From Acridotheres tristis (taxonomy: Eukaryota; Chordata; Aves; Passeriformes; Sturnidae), in contig CM072899.1 in NCBI GenBank assembly GCA_037013685.1, positions 2,287,479-2,351,478 on the forward strand: a DNA stretch of 64,000 bases. Direction: 5' to 3'. A program made the translations under genes and the position numbers. Positions 35,117 to 48,261 of the stretch are shown one piece after another. Each line of letters opens with the position of its first letter. Position 1 is the first letter of the stretch. The notes beneath the pieces are model-generated. The model searched no databases and was not told the origin of the DNA. It was given only the letters and a program-made list of their open reading frames with translations.

Positions 35117-36341
35117 CTACTAATAATATTCAAACCAACGTAATTGTGACCCTGTGGATTCCTCTTATTTTCTATTCCATGGATGTGGAGGACATCAAGG
35201 TATTCCAAGGTCAAATCTGTGCCAGTGCTGCCTCACATCCGAATAAATGAATTTATTTTATTTCAGTTTGTTCACCCACCTGACCAGGCTCCTGATCCCC
35301 CTCTTTTCCTGCTTCATTAATATAAGTTTAAATTTTATTTTTTTGGCAAAATCTGTTTGGATGCTGCTGGCTGAAGCACCAGATTTGCAGGTATCAGGCA
35401 GACAATCCAAAGAGAGACTTTGCTGATTGCCATGGTTTAATCAGACCAAACTGTAATGGATCCTGAAGGTGGGCATGCACTTTAGTGCTTCACCCATCAC
35501 TTCAAGGTTTTCATTTCATTGTTTTTCTTCTTCTAGAGGTGCCAGAGAGATCAGAGGGAGAATTGCTGAGGGAGGATTTGGAATTTCTCTCAGGGATGTG
35601 GACAATGTGGAGATGAGTAATGCAGCTATTTCTGATGAAGGAAAATACATCCCATAGACAGCGAGCAGCCAAACCCTTGATTCTTTCTATCAGGGCTCCG
35701 TGGGTGCACAGATCATTGAGTTTTTGATTTTAAACGGTTTTTTTCAAGAGCTGTGAGCAGAACAAGGCCAAATCCTTGGATGAGAGCACAAGCCTCGTGT
35801 GGTTGAGCTTGTCTGTAAATGACAAATGAGTCACATCATTTTGACTAATTGATCTTGTCTTGTGTGTTTGTTTATTAACAGGAAACCACTGACTGCTGTT
35901 CCCAGTTTGCTTTTGTATGGAAATGAAGCTTGCAAGTAGTTACCAGCCAGATTCCCCTGGAACTGGGATGGTGAGGGATCACCAGGAATTTTCAGGTGGA
36001 TTTGCGCTCATGCAATGGAAAGAAAAAAAAAAAATTAAAACCTTTTAAACTTTTTTTTTTTTTTTTAATGGCAAACTAAATCATGGCTTGTTCCTAGCAG
36101 TCACTGCTTGGGGTTAGCAGAGAAAAGAAATCTGTGGACATGGTGATATTTCCAGGGTTTTGGACTATGTTTAGTGCCTCCACCTTCAGGCACCTGCAGC
36201 ACTGCCCCTGACTTAGGAGCTGGTTGTTAGAAATTTTGTTTTCGACCTCTATCAGCGTTTTTCCAACTGCTTACACCTAGGAACAATTTTTTTTTTTTCT
36301 TCCTGAATTAAAACTGGTGGATCTCCAGTAGCTTAATGGAT
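35117..36341. other. Unique intergenic sequence
   Basis: No gene is seen. A-run and T-run lie near 36027-36066. Confidence 0.55.
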
Positions 36342-36662
36342 GTGCAGAGAAGAGCAATGGAGCTGGGGAAGGGTCTGGAGCCCCAGGAGCTGGGAAGGGG
36401 CTCAGCCCGGAGAAAAGGAGGCTCGGGAGGAACTTTCTGGCTCTGAACAATCCCTGAGATCACGATGGGGTTGATTCTGCCAGGTGGGATCAGGGAACAA
36501 GGATGGGAATTAATGGCCTCAGGTCATCACCATTCCTGGGGGTGTTCAATAAACATGGCAATTCAAAATATGGTTTGGTGGGCACTGGGGTATTGGCCAA
36601 ATCTTGGATTTAATGATCTTGGAGTCTTACCCAGCCCTAAGGATCCTGTGATTCTGTGATTC
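36342..36662 (+). mobile_element. CR1-derived fragment with 3' tail
   Basis: 'cagagaagagcaatggagct', 'ggagccccaggagctgggaa' and 'cccggagaaaaggaggctcg' match the CR1 segment upstream of the 3' UTR. After diverged sequence it ends 'ggatttaatgatcttggag', 'gatcctgtgattctgtgatt', which is the 8-bp type CR1 tail. It is an older copy with an internal deletion. Confidence 0.75.
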
Positions 36663-39180
36663 TGGTACAGCACAGAAATGCCCCCCAGCTTTATTTTCCC
36701 ACTGAGCTGCAGCAGTTCTGCTCCTCTTGGTGTCAAACCCATCCTCAGAAATGGGATAAGAAAGCAAATATTCAGCTCCACTTGTCTGTATTTCTGAGGG
36801 GGAAGTGACATTTCATAAATACTCAACTATGCTGTTCTCAACATCCAATTTTCTATATTGGATTCATTTCTCAAATCTACTTACTTTAGAAGGCTGAAAT
36901 GTTAATCTAACAAGTAAGTCCTGCAGCTTTACAAGCAGCGTGTGGCTTTTCTTTTCATCTGACAGTTGCATTTAAATGACCCTACAGCTTTAGGGCATTG
37001 AGACAACCATTATTCCATTAAAACACTCCCATACAATAATAAATAATTCCATGCATGATAACTCTTGAAAGGAAACAACTTGCATGTGGTATGGCTGGGA
37101 TCAGCTACGGAATTAATACGTGCTGTTAGGAAAATGTGTCAGTGGGCACTGCAGGAAATGTGTTCCCAGAGGCCAGAAATCAACTGTGCAGCAAAACTGA
37201 GCTGCTCCTCACGCTGCTCTGCTGGTTCCCTTTTTGACCTCTGCATTGGAGCTGCCAGAGAAAAAAAAAAATTCCACTTGGTGACAGCTCTGGTAGATGT
37301 GAGCATTTGCAATTTTGGAGCCAGCACCGGCTCTGCTCAGTGCACCACTGAGCACTTGTCAGTTGTTAATCAGCCAGAGTCAATTAGTGCTCTCACTATG
37401 GATTTGTTCAGGGTATGACAGCCCTGAGTGGCTCTGTGGGACTACAAAGCAGCTGAGGAAGGGGAAAGAGATTTTTCTAGAAATTCCTTGGTTCTGCACG
37501 ACAAACTCAGGACACTTCTGCAAATTTTGGCTGAAGTTTGTAAACTTTTGGAAAAGTTTGAAGTTTGAACCAGTCCAAGTGAGCCATTTTATTTCGAATT
37601 CTAAAGCTTCTGGCCAAGAGGACAGGGCAGTTGGTTTGTCCTAGGAATTGTCCCCTGCAGTTTTCCTTCTGAGGAACCTCCTGGATGAGGAATTGCCCAG
37701 CAGGTGAGTGTGGGGTCACCCCAGTGCCACACCTTTGTCTCTACAATTTGTTGATTTTTGTGTGGTCATCTGTTATACCAGGATTGTTTGTGTTCAGTGA
37801 TTACTGGGGATCACAAAGAGACTCTAAAATTATAGATAATGTGTAATAACGGCAAGAAATTCCTCCTTTTTGTAAGAAAAATAAAATTATATGCAGACAA
37901 GAACAGGATAAACTTGTCAGAGCTCTTGGCTGAACTTCTTTGAGCCCAAGGTTGGATTTGAGACCTGAGGTCTCATCCAGCCTCACTTATTCTGTGCTCC
38001 CAAGAAAGTGGCAGAAGAAGAAGGACAATTCATGATTTTTAAAACTCTAAGAAGCTCGGAGAAGAAACATTGTATTGACTCTTGAAGAAAATGCAAATTG
38101 TTGTGATTCATCTCAAGCCTCCCCTTCCAGAGCAGCACACAGCTCAAACCAATTAACTTCATTCCTTCAGAATTTGAAGAAATGAGCTTTCACGATTAAA
38201 AAAAGAAAATAAATTTGGGTTAAAAGTTTTAATTTAGTTCACCTCTTTTCTCTCAGGAGATGCATTCCACGGAGCACTGAATTATGCATGTACATGGACA
38301 AGGGGGATTCATTAACTGGGTGAAGTGTGGGGACTTTCCTCTCTTTTGTTGGCACTTCCTTTCATATGGAAAATCCAAGCTAGACAAGTTCTCATCTATT
38401 CATGCTGTGGCATCCCTTGTAAAAGTCGATATGTCACTATTTTCTGAGTGTCACCCCAGACTGATGGCAGTGCTGACTTTCAAGACAGGTCAGGAAGGCA
38501 CCAGGAAAAAAAAAGCAAAAAAGCAACAACCTTTGCTGAAGCAGAGTGATGCTAAATGTCACAGAACAAAGATTTAGCTGCAAATTCTGAGAGCTGACAT
38601 GCAGAACGTGGCCACTGTGGAGTGCAGGGGCTTGCTTAAATCCCAACAAAATCTGCAATATTACACCCAGACACCTCATTGTTTCCTCACTCCCTTCCCG
38701 AGCTTCAATCCATCTTCCAAGGACTGAGATCCCTTTGCAGCTCTGCATCACCCAGGGCAGTGCTCGGTGGATTTTTGTAGCTCTTGTTCAGCCTTCCCCC
38801 CCCCCAAGCTGGAAGTGCATGCACTCACATCCATCCCAGGATATTGTCTCCTTTGCCATTAGCCCATTCCTCCCAGTGGATTCAGACTAAAAGTTTGGCT
38901 CAAAACTGCTTTTGGCCACCCAGACCAGCATTAGAGCAGCTTGAGCAGAGAGCAGAGGCTCTGGCTGGAAGCATCTCAAACCTGGGAATTCTGTGCTGGC
39001 ATCAGCCCCATTTCCATTCCCCATCTCCTGCTATTTTTTAAAGATTCATGCATTGCCACAATGCTGCAAAGCACTGCAGAAATCCATCCTCTGACTTGCC
39101 TTCAGCACACAAAAATTTGAGGCTGAGCTGAGCCTTATTTACACAAACAATTTACACAATCAGAGTGAGCCAGCAGAGAA
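36663..39180. other. Unique intergenic sequence
   Basis: About 2.5 kb with no recognised gene. A short CR1-like 3' end may lie at 37945-37996 ('gaggtctcatccagcctcac' then 'ttattctgtg'), and a C10 run near 38798. Confidence 0.5.
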
Positions 39181-39770
39181 TGGGATGCAGGGATTGGGAT
39201 GTAGGGATTGGGATTCAGGGATTGGGATTCAGGGATTGGGATTCAGGGATTGGGATTCAGGAATTGGGATTCAGGGACTGGAATGCAGAAATTGGGATTC
39301 AGGGATTGGGATGCAGAAATTGGGATGCAGAAATTGGGATGCAGGGATTGGGATTCAGGAATTGGGATTCAGGGATTGGGATTCAGGAATTGGGATTCAG
39401 GGATTGGGATGCAGAAATTGGGATGCAGGGATTGGGATTCAGGAATTGGGATGCAGGGATTGGGATGCAGGGATTGGGATGCAGAAATTGGGATGCAGAA
39501 ATTGGGATGCAGGGATTGGGATTCAGGGATTGGGATGCAGGGATTGGGATTCAGGAATTGGGATTCAGGGATTGGGATTCAGGAATTGGGATTCAGGGAT
39601 TGGGATGCAGAAATTGGGATGCAGGGATTGGGATTCAGGAATTGGGATGCAGGGATTGGGATTCAGGGATTGGGATGCAGAAATTGGGATGCAGAAATTG
39701 GGATGCAGGGATTGGGATTCAGGGATTGGGATGCAGAAATTGGGATGCAGAAACTGGGATGCAGAGATCT
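39181..39770. repeat. Minisatellite of 14-bp units (ATTGGGATTCAGGG), about 42 copies
   Basis: Units alternate among ATTGGGATTCAGGG, ATTGGGATGCAGGG, ATTGGGATGCAGAA and ATTGGGATTCAGGA. As in the 30-kb array, the 14-bp unit has no stop on plus in any frame, so three overlapping frames of 199-280 codons run through it with a GIQELGFRDWDS-like repeat. I do not regard them as coding. Confidence 0.97.
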
Positions 39771-39899
39771 CTGCTGGCACTTTCCAGAGGGCACATTTTG
39801 GGATTGACGGATTTGGAATCAGAGGATCTTCAGAGATCTCTGCTGGCACTTTCCAGGGGTCACTGTTTGGGATTGATGGATTGGGAACCAGAGGATCTG
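39763..39899. repeat. 69-bp tandem duplication at the array edge
   Basis: 'agagatctctgctggcactt' starts at 39763 and 39832. Both copies then read 'ttccag', 'gggattga' and 'cagaggatct'. It joins directly to the end of the 14-bp array. Confidence 0.9.
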
Positions 39900-40577
39900 C
39901 CTGGGTACAGCTTCAGACCTGATTTTTGTCTCTTCTTGCCTGTGACCTCTATTGTGATGCCCACATTGTTAATTCAGTGCTGGAAATCAAAGGCAAGAGC
40001 AGCCTAAAAATACTTGAGCAGTAAAAAATGAGCTTTAATAACTTGGTCTTACCTTTGCATTTCAAAGGATCTGTCACATCACTCGAAGAGCCACATGTTT
40101 TTAGTGATAATGCCACCTATACCAGAAACAGGATTCTATTCACACCAAAAGTTATTGATTTTTTTAAGTGAATTGGAGTGAAAACAGAGGTGAACAAGAT
40201 GCTCTCCAGTCCAGTGATATGCTGTAGAATATGTCAGTTGGAGGTCACTTGATTTGATATTTATATTTGAATTTATATAAAATGTGGGCAGCCAAGCCTG
40301 GAAGTGGCAGAGCAGCTTTGTCACCTGGCTGTCATTAGCTCCTAAAGTTTTCCTGGATATTAATTATAGTAGGACTCGATGAGATCTTATTTATAGGAGC
40401 TTTAAATAATTCCTAACAATATTCTGTCATTTCTAGTTCCATGCTGCATCTCATTGGGAAAGTATGAAAACAAACCCAACCATTTAAAACTGAAAGATTC
40501 CTTTTAGCTTCTTCTAATATTCCATTCCTGAGGAACTCACATCTTATATCCAACATTTTAAAAACTTTGATCAGCAC

Positions 40578-40648
40578 AACAACATCTGTGAGATTTTCTG
40601 GAACTGGAGGATAATTTCTAGTTGCAACTTGGTTCTTAATATACAACA
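40578..40648 (+). repeat. Copy 1 of an unclassified dispersed repeat
   Basis: It shares 'gaactggaggataatttct' exactly and about four in five bases over 68 bp with 42092-42162. Flanks outside this stretch do not clearly align. It may be an ancient local duplication or two copies of an unrecognised transposon. Confidence 0.6.
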
Positions 40649-42091
40649 GATTGAATAATTGTGAGTGACAGCCATAATTATTTAAACTATTGCACTGTAT
40701 AGCCCCACCTCCCCTTTAATGGTTCGGGGAAGAATATATGTATCAGATTAGCATAAATTTAATTTACTGTCTCATAGAAAATGCAAATCAATAAGGCAAA
40801 ACTTTAAGTAGCATTCATTTAGTTTTTCATGCAGGACAAGGATTCTTACCAAGGGTGAGGCAGAGACAAATCAGCATCAACTTTGTGAGTAATTTGAATT
40901 TATCTGTGAAGGTGGAGCAGAGTGCTGAGTGTTCCCTTTATGGTCTGGCTGATGCTCTTTTGGGAATCCTGAATTTCTTGCTCTTTCTCTACCGTTTTTT
41001 CCAAACATGCTGGGATTCATCCCCACTCCGATTCTTTGCTAAAACTCCTTTTTAAAATTTTTATTTTAATTTATTTTGAGGTCAGCTCTTCAGCAACACC
41101 AGTGAGCTCTAACTGAGGATGAGAATTCCCCAGACATTTGCAATCCAAGACCAGGATTTAGCTTTGCTTTAACTCTGGCACTTCACTCTCAGTGGAGGAT
41201 CCCTTTCCTTGCTGGGATGATTAACCCAGAGCAGGTATCAGGGACAGGGGGGTCAATATCCCCACTCAACCCACCCTGGGAGATGCTGCTCTCCTGAACA
41301 CAAAACCTCCCCTCAGAGCCTTTTTTCTGGCAAGTCTGGGAAAATAAACAGGCTTTGAAGTACACCCTGAAATCCTCTCCAAACTGCAAGTCAAGTGTGA
41401 CTTTCTACAGCATGACAAGATCTTAACATGACTCCTATGTTTTTATATATATATATTTTTAAGTCAGAGTTCCTTATTTATCATAGGATTCGAGAAACAA
41501 AGGTCTCCTGCCTTTGATTTCCTGGGAGAAAACATTTTACAGATGCCTCTAGAGAGTTCTGAGGGTTGTTTAAAGTCATCTGCTGTTTTTAAAGATGGAA
41601 GTTCAAGGGAAATGATTTCAAAGGAGCTCAGAGGAGAGGAGCTGCAGTTGGCACATCTTCTCATTTGTGCATTCCTTAGCTCTGATTTGAAGGAAGGAAA
41701 AGTCTCGTTGTTTTGTAGAGACAGAAGAACTGAAATTGCCAACAAAATAAATCAGCTCTGAAGAAAGGAAGATTTTTTTTTTTTCCTCTCATCTGGATGT
41801 AGATCCCCCACGAATGGAATTGCAAGCAGAGGTTAAAGGAAGAATGCAATGGTTGAGACTCTGCAGCCTCATCAAGTCTCTGTTAAGGATGCAATTCAAG
41901 GAGAGGCATTGCAATAGAATCTCTTGGGGAAGCATCAAACAAGGCTGAAATGTTTATGGAAAACAGTGGGAAAGTGATTTTTCTTTTTTTTTTTAATATT
42001 TTCTCAGCACTTTTCACTGTACATCCCCATCTGTGTTCAAAACACTCCTCCCTATTTTTTTTTATTTTTATTTTTTTTTGTGATGGGAATG

Positions 42092-42162
42092 CCTGATAAC
42101 ATCTGGGAGGTTTTCTAGAACTGGAGGATAATTTCTGCTTGTAATTTGCTTTTTAAACATAC
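42092..42162 (+). repeat. Copy 2 of an unclassified dispersed repeat
   Basis: It reads 'aacatctgggaggttttcta' then 'gaactggaggataatttct', matching the segment 1.5 kb to the left in the same orientation. Confidence 0.6.
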
Positions 42163-43323
42163 AAATAACACTTCTGAAACAGAAGAAGTGGGAAAGAGCA
42201 TCCTGCAATCCTGCAATCCCTTTCCCCAGGAATCACTTGACCTTTGGAGCAGACCCTGTTTGAGAGGTTCCTTCTCTTCAGGGCTCTGTTTAGAAACAAA
42301 TAGTGCACAAAGGTTCCTGGAAAATGTTTATTTAATTCACCTGCAGCAACAGCAAGAGACTTTATAAACAGCCTGCAAGAGACCTCGCTGATAATTTCTG
42401 ATTAGAACATCATCTTATATCACATTGTACTCACAAAAATAAGAAAAAGCTTAAGTTAATTAAAATAAATTGATTGCCTCTCATTTACCACTGGCATGTT
42501 TACAGTTCCCTCATCTGTGGCACCTCCTGAACTGTTCACAACATGACACAATCATTTCAAAGAGGGGGAAGTGATTATATTATCTCATTTAGAGCACAGT
42601 GGCATCATGGGAAGGCAGATGATCAGCCAAAATGGTGTGTCAGCTTCATTCCTGACAAAGAAGAATTCTAGAGATGATTTTTTTTCCATCAGGTCTAATA
42701 TCTGCTGTTCACAGCTGTATTTTCTGCTTGATCACAATGAATTTTTTTTTCAGTCTTGGCCATATTTTCTTGATTGCCATAGAAATATCTTTGTTATTCT
42801 ATTATCTGCAAAGCTAAGGTAGTCTCTCAATTTCATTTATTTGTGTCTTCATTTAGCTCCATGTTTTTCCTCAATATATTTAGGGCTCAGTGACTTCAGA
42901 ATCCTGTCCAGAACACTCAAGGCAGGGCTTGACAGCTCATTTTAGATCTCTCCAAGCCAATCTTCTCCAGCCTGCACATCAGGTACCTCTTGTCCAACAG
43001 CCTGGATCAAACCAGACCTTCTTTGGATTCAGTTGTTAAAGACACTGAGGGCATGAAGCACCTTTGACAAATAATGGTGTCATTTTTGATGATGACCATA
43101 ATTGCAATTTAATAATTCCATTTTTCAAAGATAAATTTCCTGAATTGTATCGGCAGAGCGATGTCCAAGGAATGCTTTTGCTGAGTCCTCACTCATTGCT
43201 TTCCTGAGTTCCATTTGCCATCTCACCCTCTTGTACTTGATGTTTGATCAATATTATGAGAAACCTGATCTGTTTGTCATTGAGACCGTGACAAAAGTTT
43301 CTCAAAGTTTCTCCCTATCTTTT

Positions 43324-43354
<31 letters not shown>

Positions 43355-44430
43355 CTGGAAACACGGCCAGGCTCTGATGTTTGTCTTTTAATTAACAAGA
43401 GAGTTTAGAGATGAGTCTGTGTGTGGCTTTATTTGATGTGGTGGTGCCTTTCCTGGGGCTCTCACAGCCACAGCTCTGAGCCCTTTCCAGGGAGCAAAGC
43501 AAGAGGAGGATAAAGTAGATCTGAAGATGTCCCCAAAACAACCAAAAGTACAAGTGATTAAATTACTTTATGGCAGTGTTTAATCTTTCCAAATGATCTG
43601 AGGTTTGTTTTCCATCTCCCTCCCTGGTGGTCTCTCTGAGCTATTCAACATCAGTGAATTCTTTGTCCATGCTGTTCCCCAGACTGAATAAAACCCTGGT
43701 GAAAGTGTCTAACCCTGACTTTATTAATCCACTTTTGCAGATTAATATCTAAACTGAGCTGTGCTTTCTGTCCAGCCTGACTGACATTGTCTCTGCTGCT
43801 TTCAGTGCTCCTTCAAATAATCGCTGGTCCCAAAGAAAGGATTAATCTGTCATTCCTTATTTAAATCCTTTATCAATAAATATTTGAAATTAAGACAAAT
43901 GTGATAAATAAGGGATTTAATTAACAATGGAGTTTAGTGTTCTTTTCCTTTCAGGTTGGTTTTGGCCTTTATGCTTTCTGAAGTCTGTGGAGATTATTCA
44001 GTTTCTCTTGCAATCTTTTAATCTCTTCTATATGAAATATTTAAACTTTCAACACGCAATAATTACTAATAAGACCAAGATTGGATCTTAGAGCTACCTT
44101 AGGTAAATTCTTTCATTTCAGCTAGTGATGGCCTGAGAGCATTCAAGTTACAAAATCCACATTCTCCTGTTTCCTTTAAGGCAGTATTTTCTCTCCCGCT
44201 CTAATTTTAATGTTCTCATTATGCTTCAGACTTGCTGACTGAAAGAGCCAAATTCCACCTGCTTAATTTGCCCATAAAACCTGATTCTTTAATTTTTTTT
44301 TTTTTCTGAGATATGGGTTTAAGAGTAACCTGGTCTTTGAGTTTCTGAGTCAAGTTCTAACTGGATTGTGAAAGGGCACAGAAAATTCTGTTGCAGAAAA
44401 TGGAACTGAGGTCCTAAAAATCCCAGTGGA

Positions 44431-44690
44431 TTCCTTCCTTCCTTTCCTTCCTTCCTTCCTTCCTTCCTTCCTTCCTTCCTTCCTTCCTTCCTTCCTTCCT
44501 TCCTTCCTTCCTTCCTTCCTTCCTTCCTTCCTTCCTTCCTTCCTTCCTTCCTTCCTTCCTTCCTTCCTTCCTTCCTTCCTTCCTTCCTTCCTTCCTTCCT
44601 TCCTTCCTTCCTTCCTTCCTTCCTTCCTTCCTTCCTTCCTTCCTTCCTCCCTCCCTCCCTCCCTCCCTCCCTTCTTCCTTTTTCCCCCCA
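44431..44690. repeat. (TTCC)n then (CTCC)n pyrimidine microsatellite
   Basis: About 215 bp of nearly perfect TTCC tetramers are followed by about 25 bp of CTCC and a short pyrimidine tail. The frames (PSFL on plus, GRKE on minus) are repeat artefacts. Confidence 0.97.
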
Positions 44691-46078
44691 TTTTCCTGTT
44701 TTTCATGAGCTGCCTGAACACATCATTATTCCAAGTTAAGGTTCCTTTGTTTCTCCTTTTTATCACCTCGGAATTTTTCCAGGTGAGATGAGAGGATTGT
44801 TCCTCCAGCAGGAGCCTTCCTTATTCCAGCTCCAAGGCAGGAACACCTCGTTGAGTTTACACAGTTTTAGTTCCTCATTTGTTCTCCTTTACCTTCTCTT
44901 CAAATTGGGGATGTAAAAATAGCAAATGTTTCCATTTTGTTGATGCCAGTTCTGGCTCTGTGTAGGGCAAATTCTTCCTGGTTTTGTGGCTTTGTTTGAA
45001 ACCTCAGTCAACATTCTGCTGTTTGATCATTTTTTGGTCAATACCGAGAGTAGCTTTGCGACCCTCTCTCTGTTCCCTGTCACGTGCTGTTTAATATTTG
45101 TAATTATGTGGCTTTGCTGCAGAAAATGTGATGGACAAGGCACATTCAGGGCACCAACCACCAAAACGGGGTAAAGGGAACCTCCTGGAAATCACTCCCT
45201 TTTCCTCTGTGGGCCTCGCTCTCCCTTTGCCCAAAAAGCAGGGGAAAAAAATAGGAAAAAATGTCTAAAAGTTTCCTTTTTTCCCCCTTTTTTTGGTAAA
45301 CTTTGTTTCTCCCTGCCTGGCAGGAGGCAGAAGCAGCTAATGTCTCCCTGCTGAAAGCATTAACTGATTGCATTGTTGCTTGAGCACAGCAGCTGTCCTT
45401 ATACATTTAGACTCCCAGTGACAACAAAATTAAGGCAGCCTCCCCTTCTGTCAGGCAATAAAATGATTTTCTCAACTTCTTTATTTCTTCTGAGAACTTC
45501 TTAGTGCCTGCCTTTCCCTGGCTGCAGCGAGATGCTGCATCTGAGCTGATCAGAACGAAGGAGACCTTTTACTCAGTGCTTCCCAGAAAGGAAGGAAAAA
45601 AAACCAAAAAAATCTGTATTCCAGCTTGCCCTGAGGGCTGATTCCCTCCACTTTTCCATTTGCTTTAGCTTGGTCCATGTGGGTGGGTGTTTAATCTCAT
45701 TTATGTCCCCAGTGCTCTGCTCAGTAAATGCCCGTGGCTTTCTGGTGTCTGGTGAGATGGATCTGGCTGTGACACCCATGGAAAAGAGCAGATCCCCAGC
45801 TGGGAGGATGGAGGGTGATCCTCTAAGGGTTTAACTCTTTCCTTTTGGAGTCTGGAAGGCTCCCAAAGCTTTCTTTCTGCAAGATGCTAAAGTGAAATAT
45901 CCACAAATGTCTGGCAGTGTGTGCCAGTGCTGGCAGCTCACCCTGGCACGGGAAAAGCTCTCAGGGCGAGCTGGAGCCCAAGGCCAGCTGCTCTTGCTGT
46001 GCTGAAGGGAGCAGGGAGGGGACATCCAGAATTTTGGATGTCCTGAAATGTGCTGGTCTCCTGCTGCTGCTCTGGGCT
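44691..46078. other. Unique intergenic sequence
   Basis: No gene or transposon is recognised. Confidence 0.55.
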
Positions 46079-46201
46079 CTGTCAGATCTCACCTAATCAG
46101 GCAATTTTGGGTTTTCTGTCAGATCTCACCTAATCAGGCAATTTTGGATTTTCTGTCAGATCTCACCTAATCAGGCAATTTTGGGTTTTCTGTCAGATCT
46201 C
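46079..46201. repeat. 37-bp tandem repeat, 3.3 copies
   Basis: 'gtcagatctcacctaatcag' begins at 46081, 46118 and 46155, and a partial copy begins at 46192. The copies differ at only one base ('ggattt' for 'gggttt'), so the array is young. Confidence 0.97.
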
Positions 46202-48261
46202 AGTGGTCTCAGGGAGGCACACCAGGCCAGGCTTGGGCTTGTAAATCTCGGACATCCCACATTCCTTCTCAGCAGTTTTCTACCTCTCTTTTACAGGTCT
46301 ATAGCTCACTCTGATTCACCCATAAATTTGGGGGTTTTTCTTTTAATTTTGCCCTTTTTGCATGACAGTGTTGTGACAACAAGGCCACCTTCAAAAGGCA
46401 GGGAGAAGCCTCACATGGTTTTCCCTGCCAGGACCTTGGGATGACAAGGAGGCAGAACTAAATAAGAAAATAATTCTAAACTCAGTCTTTTCTTCTTTCA
46501 CTGTCATGAATGCATAACTGAGTAAGAAAATAATTTTAAACTCAGTCTTTTCTTCTTTCAATGACCTGTTTTGGATACTCTTCTTGCAGCAGCCAACCCA
46601 CCTGCAAGAAGAGCACTGAAGGAGTCTCACTGCTGCTGAATTGCTGATTTCTGTGCTGAAGCAATTCTCTGCATTCTCAGTTGCTGATATTGTGTATATT
46701 TAAACTTAAATGTGCCTTGTTTTTAATGGGGAAATCACCCTTCAGTGTTGTAATAATTTGTTTTTCCCAGGTCTGATTGTGTCACTTTACAAGCAGCTGC
46801 CAGTTCCAACTCAAAAAACACCAAGTCTGCTGTAACTTATAGACTACAGGGTAAAATCCCCACAGCACCAGGCTACATCATCCAAATTTGCCACAGCAGG
46901 ATCCTTCACCTATTTTCAGAAACATTTAGTTTTATTTTTTCCTCTCCATCTGACCCTTGCAGCTCAGCATTGGTAATTAGCCCCCTGCTTCTCCTGTAGC
47001 TACTAAAAACCAGGGAAAAATAAATGTTTCCATTTGAAACCATTATTGCAAAGGCACTGCCGTGGAACGCTGGAGACTCACTCCTGATGTAAGGGAGATT
47101 TTCATAAAATGACACTCAGGCATTTGGGGGTTAGCCTTCAGAATTAAGAACAGCATATTTTCTTTTCTTTTTTCTTTTTATTTTTTTTTAATGAAAACTT
47201 GAGGCAGTGCCATTTCTGTGCTTCAGAGTCTGAACTCAGCTGTTAAAATCTCAGCTTGAGGTGCTTTCATCCTAAAATCCCTAAAAGAAACCTCTCCAAT
47301 TTGAAATAATAAAAATTACTATCAATGTAAGCAACAAAAAAGTCTTTGGGAACATCATCTCTTCTGCAATGGTACCCAAAGGAAATGATGTTTATATGGA
47401 AGAATGGTCAAACAATGATTTCCTTTTTCAAATTGTTGCTGCAGGAGATCTGCAAAACGATTTCCCATCCCACGTGGTCCTAACAGTGCTTGGAGATTTT
47501 TGTAGCAGCTCCTTCCCCAAAATACCCTTCCAATTATTCCAGCTGCGCCCCTCAGAGAAAACTCAGGGTTTTAGGATCCAGGAAAAGGCTCAGAGCAGAC
47601 AGATACAATCAAGCTGAGATTTCATTTTATCACGAAATATCCAAATCAAACCAGAATTCACCAAAGCCTCACAGGAAGTATTGCACCTTGTTAGCTCTGA
47701 ATCTGCCACCCTGCCTCTTGTTCAATCTATGGATTTAAATTCAAATCCTATTTTCTTCCTTCTGCAAGGAACATATTAGAACAGATGTTATTGACTGAGA
47801 TCCTAATCCTACAATGACACTGTGGCCAACTCATCCAATTTCCTTATGAAATTTGTTTTTTTTTCAAGCTTCAGCTGCTGGTATCAACCACTTGTTTAAG
47901 GAGCTCAGCCTTTCATTCATTTCAAGGGGATTTCTGACAGGCAGGATTGAGGGCTGGGGTTCCCACTGAAGGTTTAAAAAGCCCCACATGTCCAAACATT
48001 AAAATTTTTGTCTGTTTTGGGTAGTAATTGTGATTTTTTTTAATGCTTTCACCCAAGGGTGTGTTCAGTGACAGTGCTTGCTGAGGAGGGGCAGCACAGC
48101 CCTGACACACAAAGATGGATTTTAATTCTTAGAGGAGACTGAGACAACAACCAGAAAATCATGATGGAAAACTCCAGTGGGGAAAGGCTGGCACAGCTGG
48201 GCAGGAGAAGATTTGGGGTGAGCTCAGTGTGACCTTGAAAGGGAAACAGGAAAGATGGAGA
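46202..48261. other. Unique intergenic sequence
   Basis: No gene is seen apart from the 60-bp duplication at 46456-46565. Confidence 0.55.
46456..46565. repeat. 60-bp tandem duplication
   Basis: 'taagaaaataatt' followed by 'aaactcagtcttttcttctt' occurs twice with a spacing of exactly 60 bp. Confidence 0.92.

Larger units (their letters stand above)
39900..44430. other. Unique intergenic sequence
   Basis: About 4.5 kb of AT-rich sequence without a recognised gene. It holds a pair of similar segments (40578-40648 and 42092-42162), a T29 run at 43326-43354, and a weak CR1-like patch near 42950. Confidence 0.55.

Noticed and set aside
34754..35250. Leu/Val-rich frame resembling a membrane protein
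   Set aside because: The hydrophobicity comes from the TAATAC hexamer read as Leu/Ile/Val codons.
39165..40007. Frames of 199-280 codons with Gly-Ile-Gln/Trp-Asp repeats
   Set aside because: They are a translation of the 14-bp minisatellite in three frames; nothing outside the array looks coding.
42880..43030. Possible old CR1 fragment ('ctccaagccaatcttctcca')
   Set aside because: The similarity is short and interrupted, too weak to call by eye.
44350..44791. PSFL-repeat and GRKE-repeat frames
   Set aside because: They are microsatellite translations of (TTCC)n.
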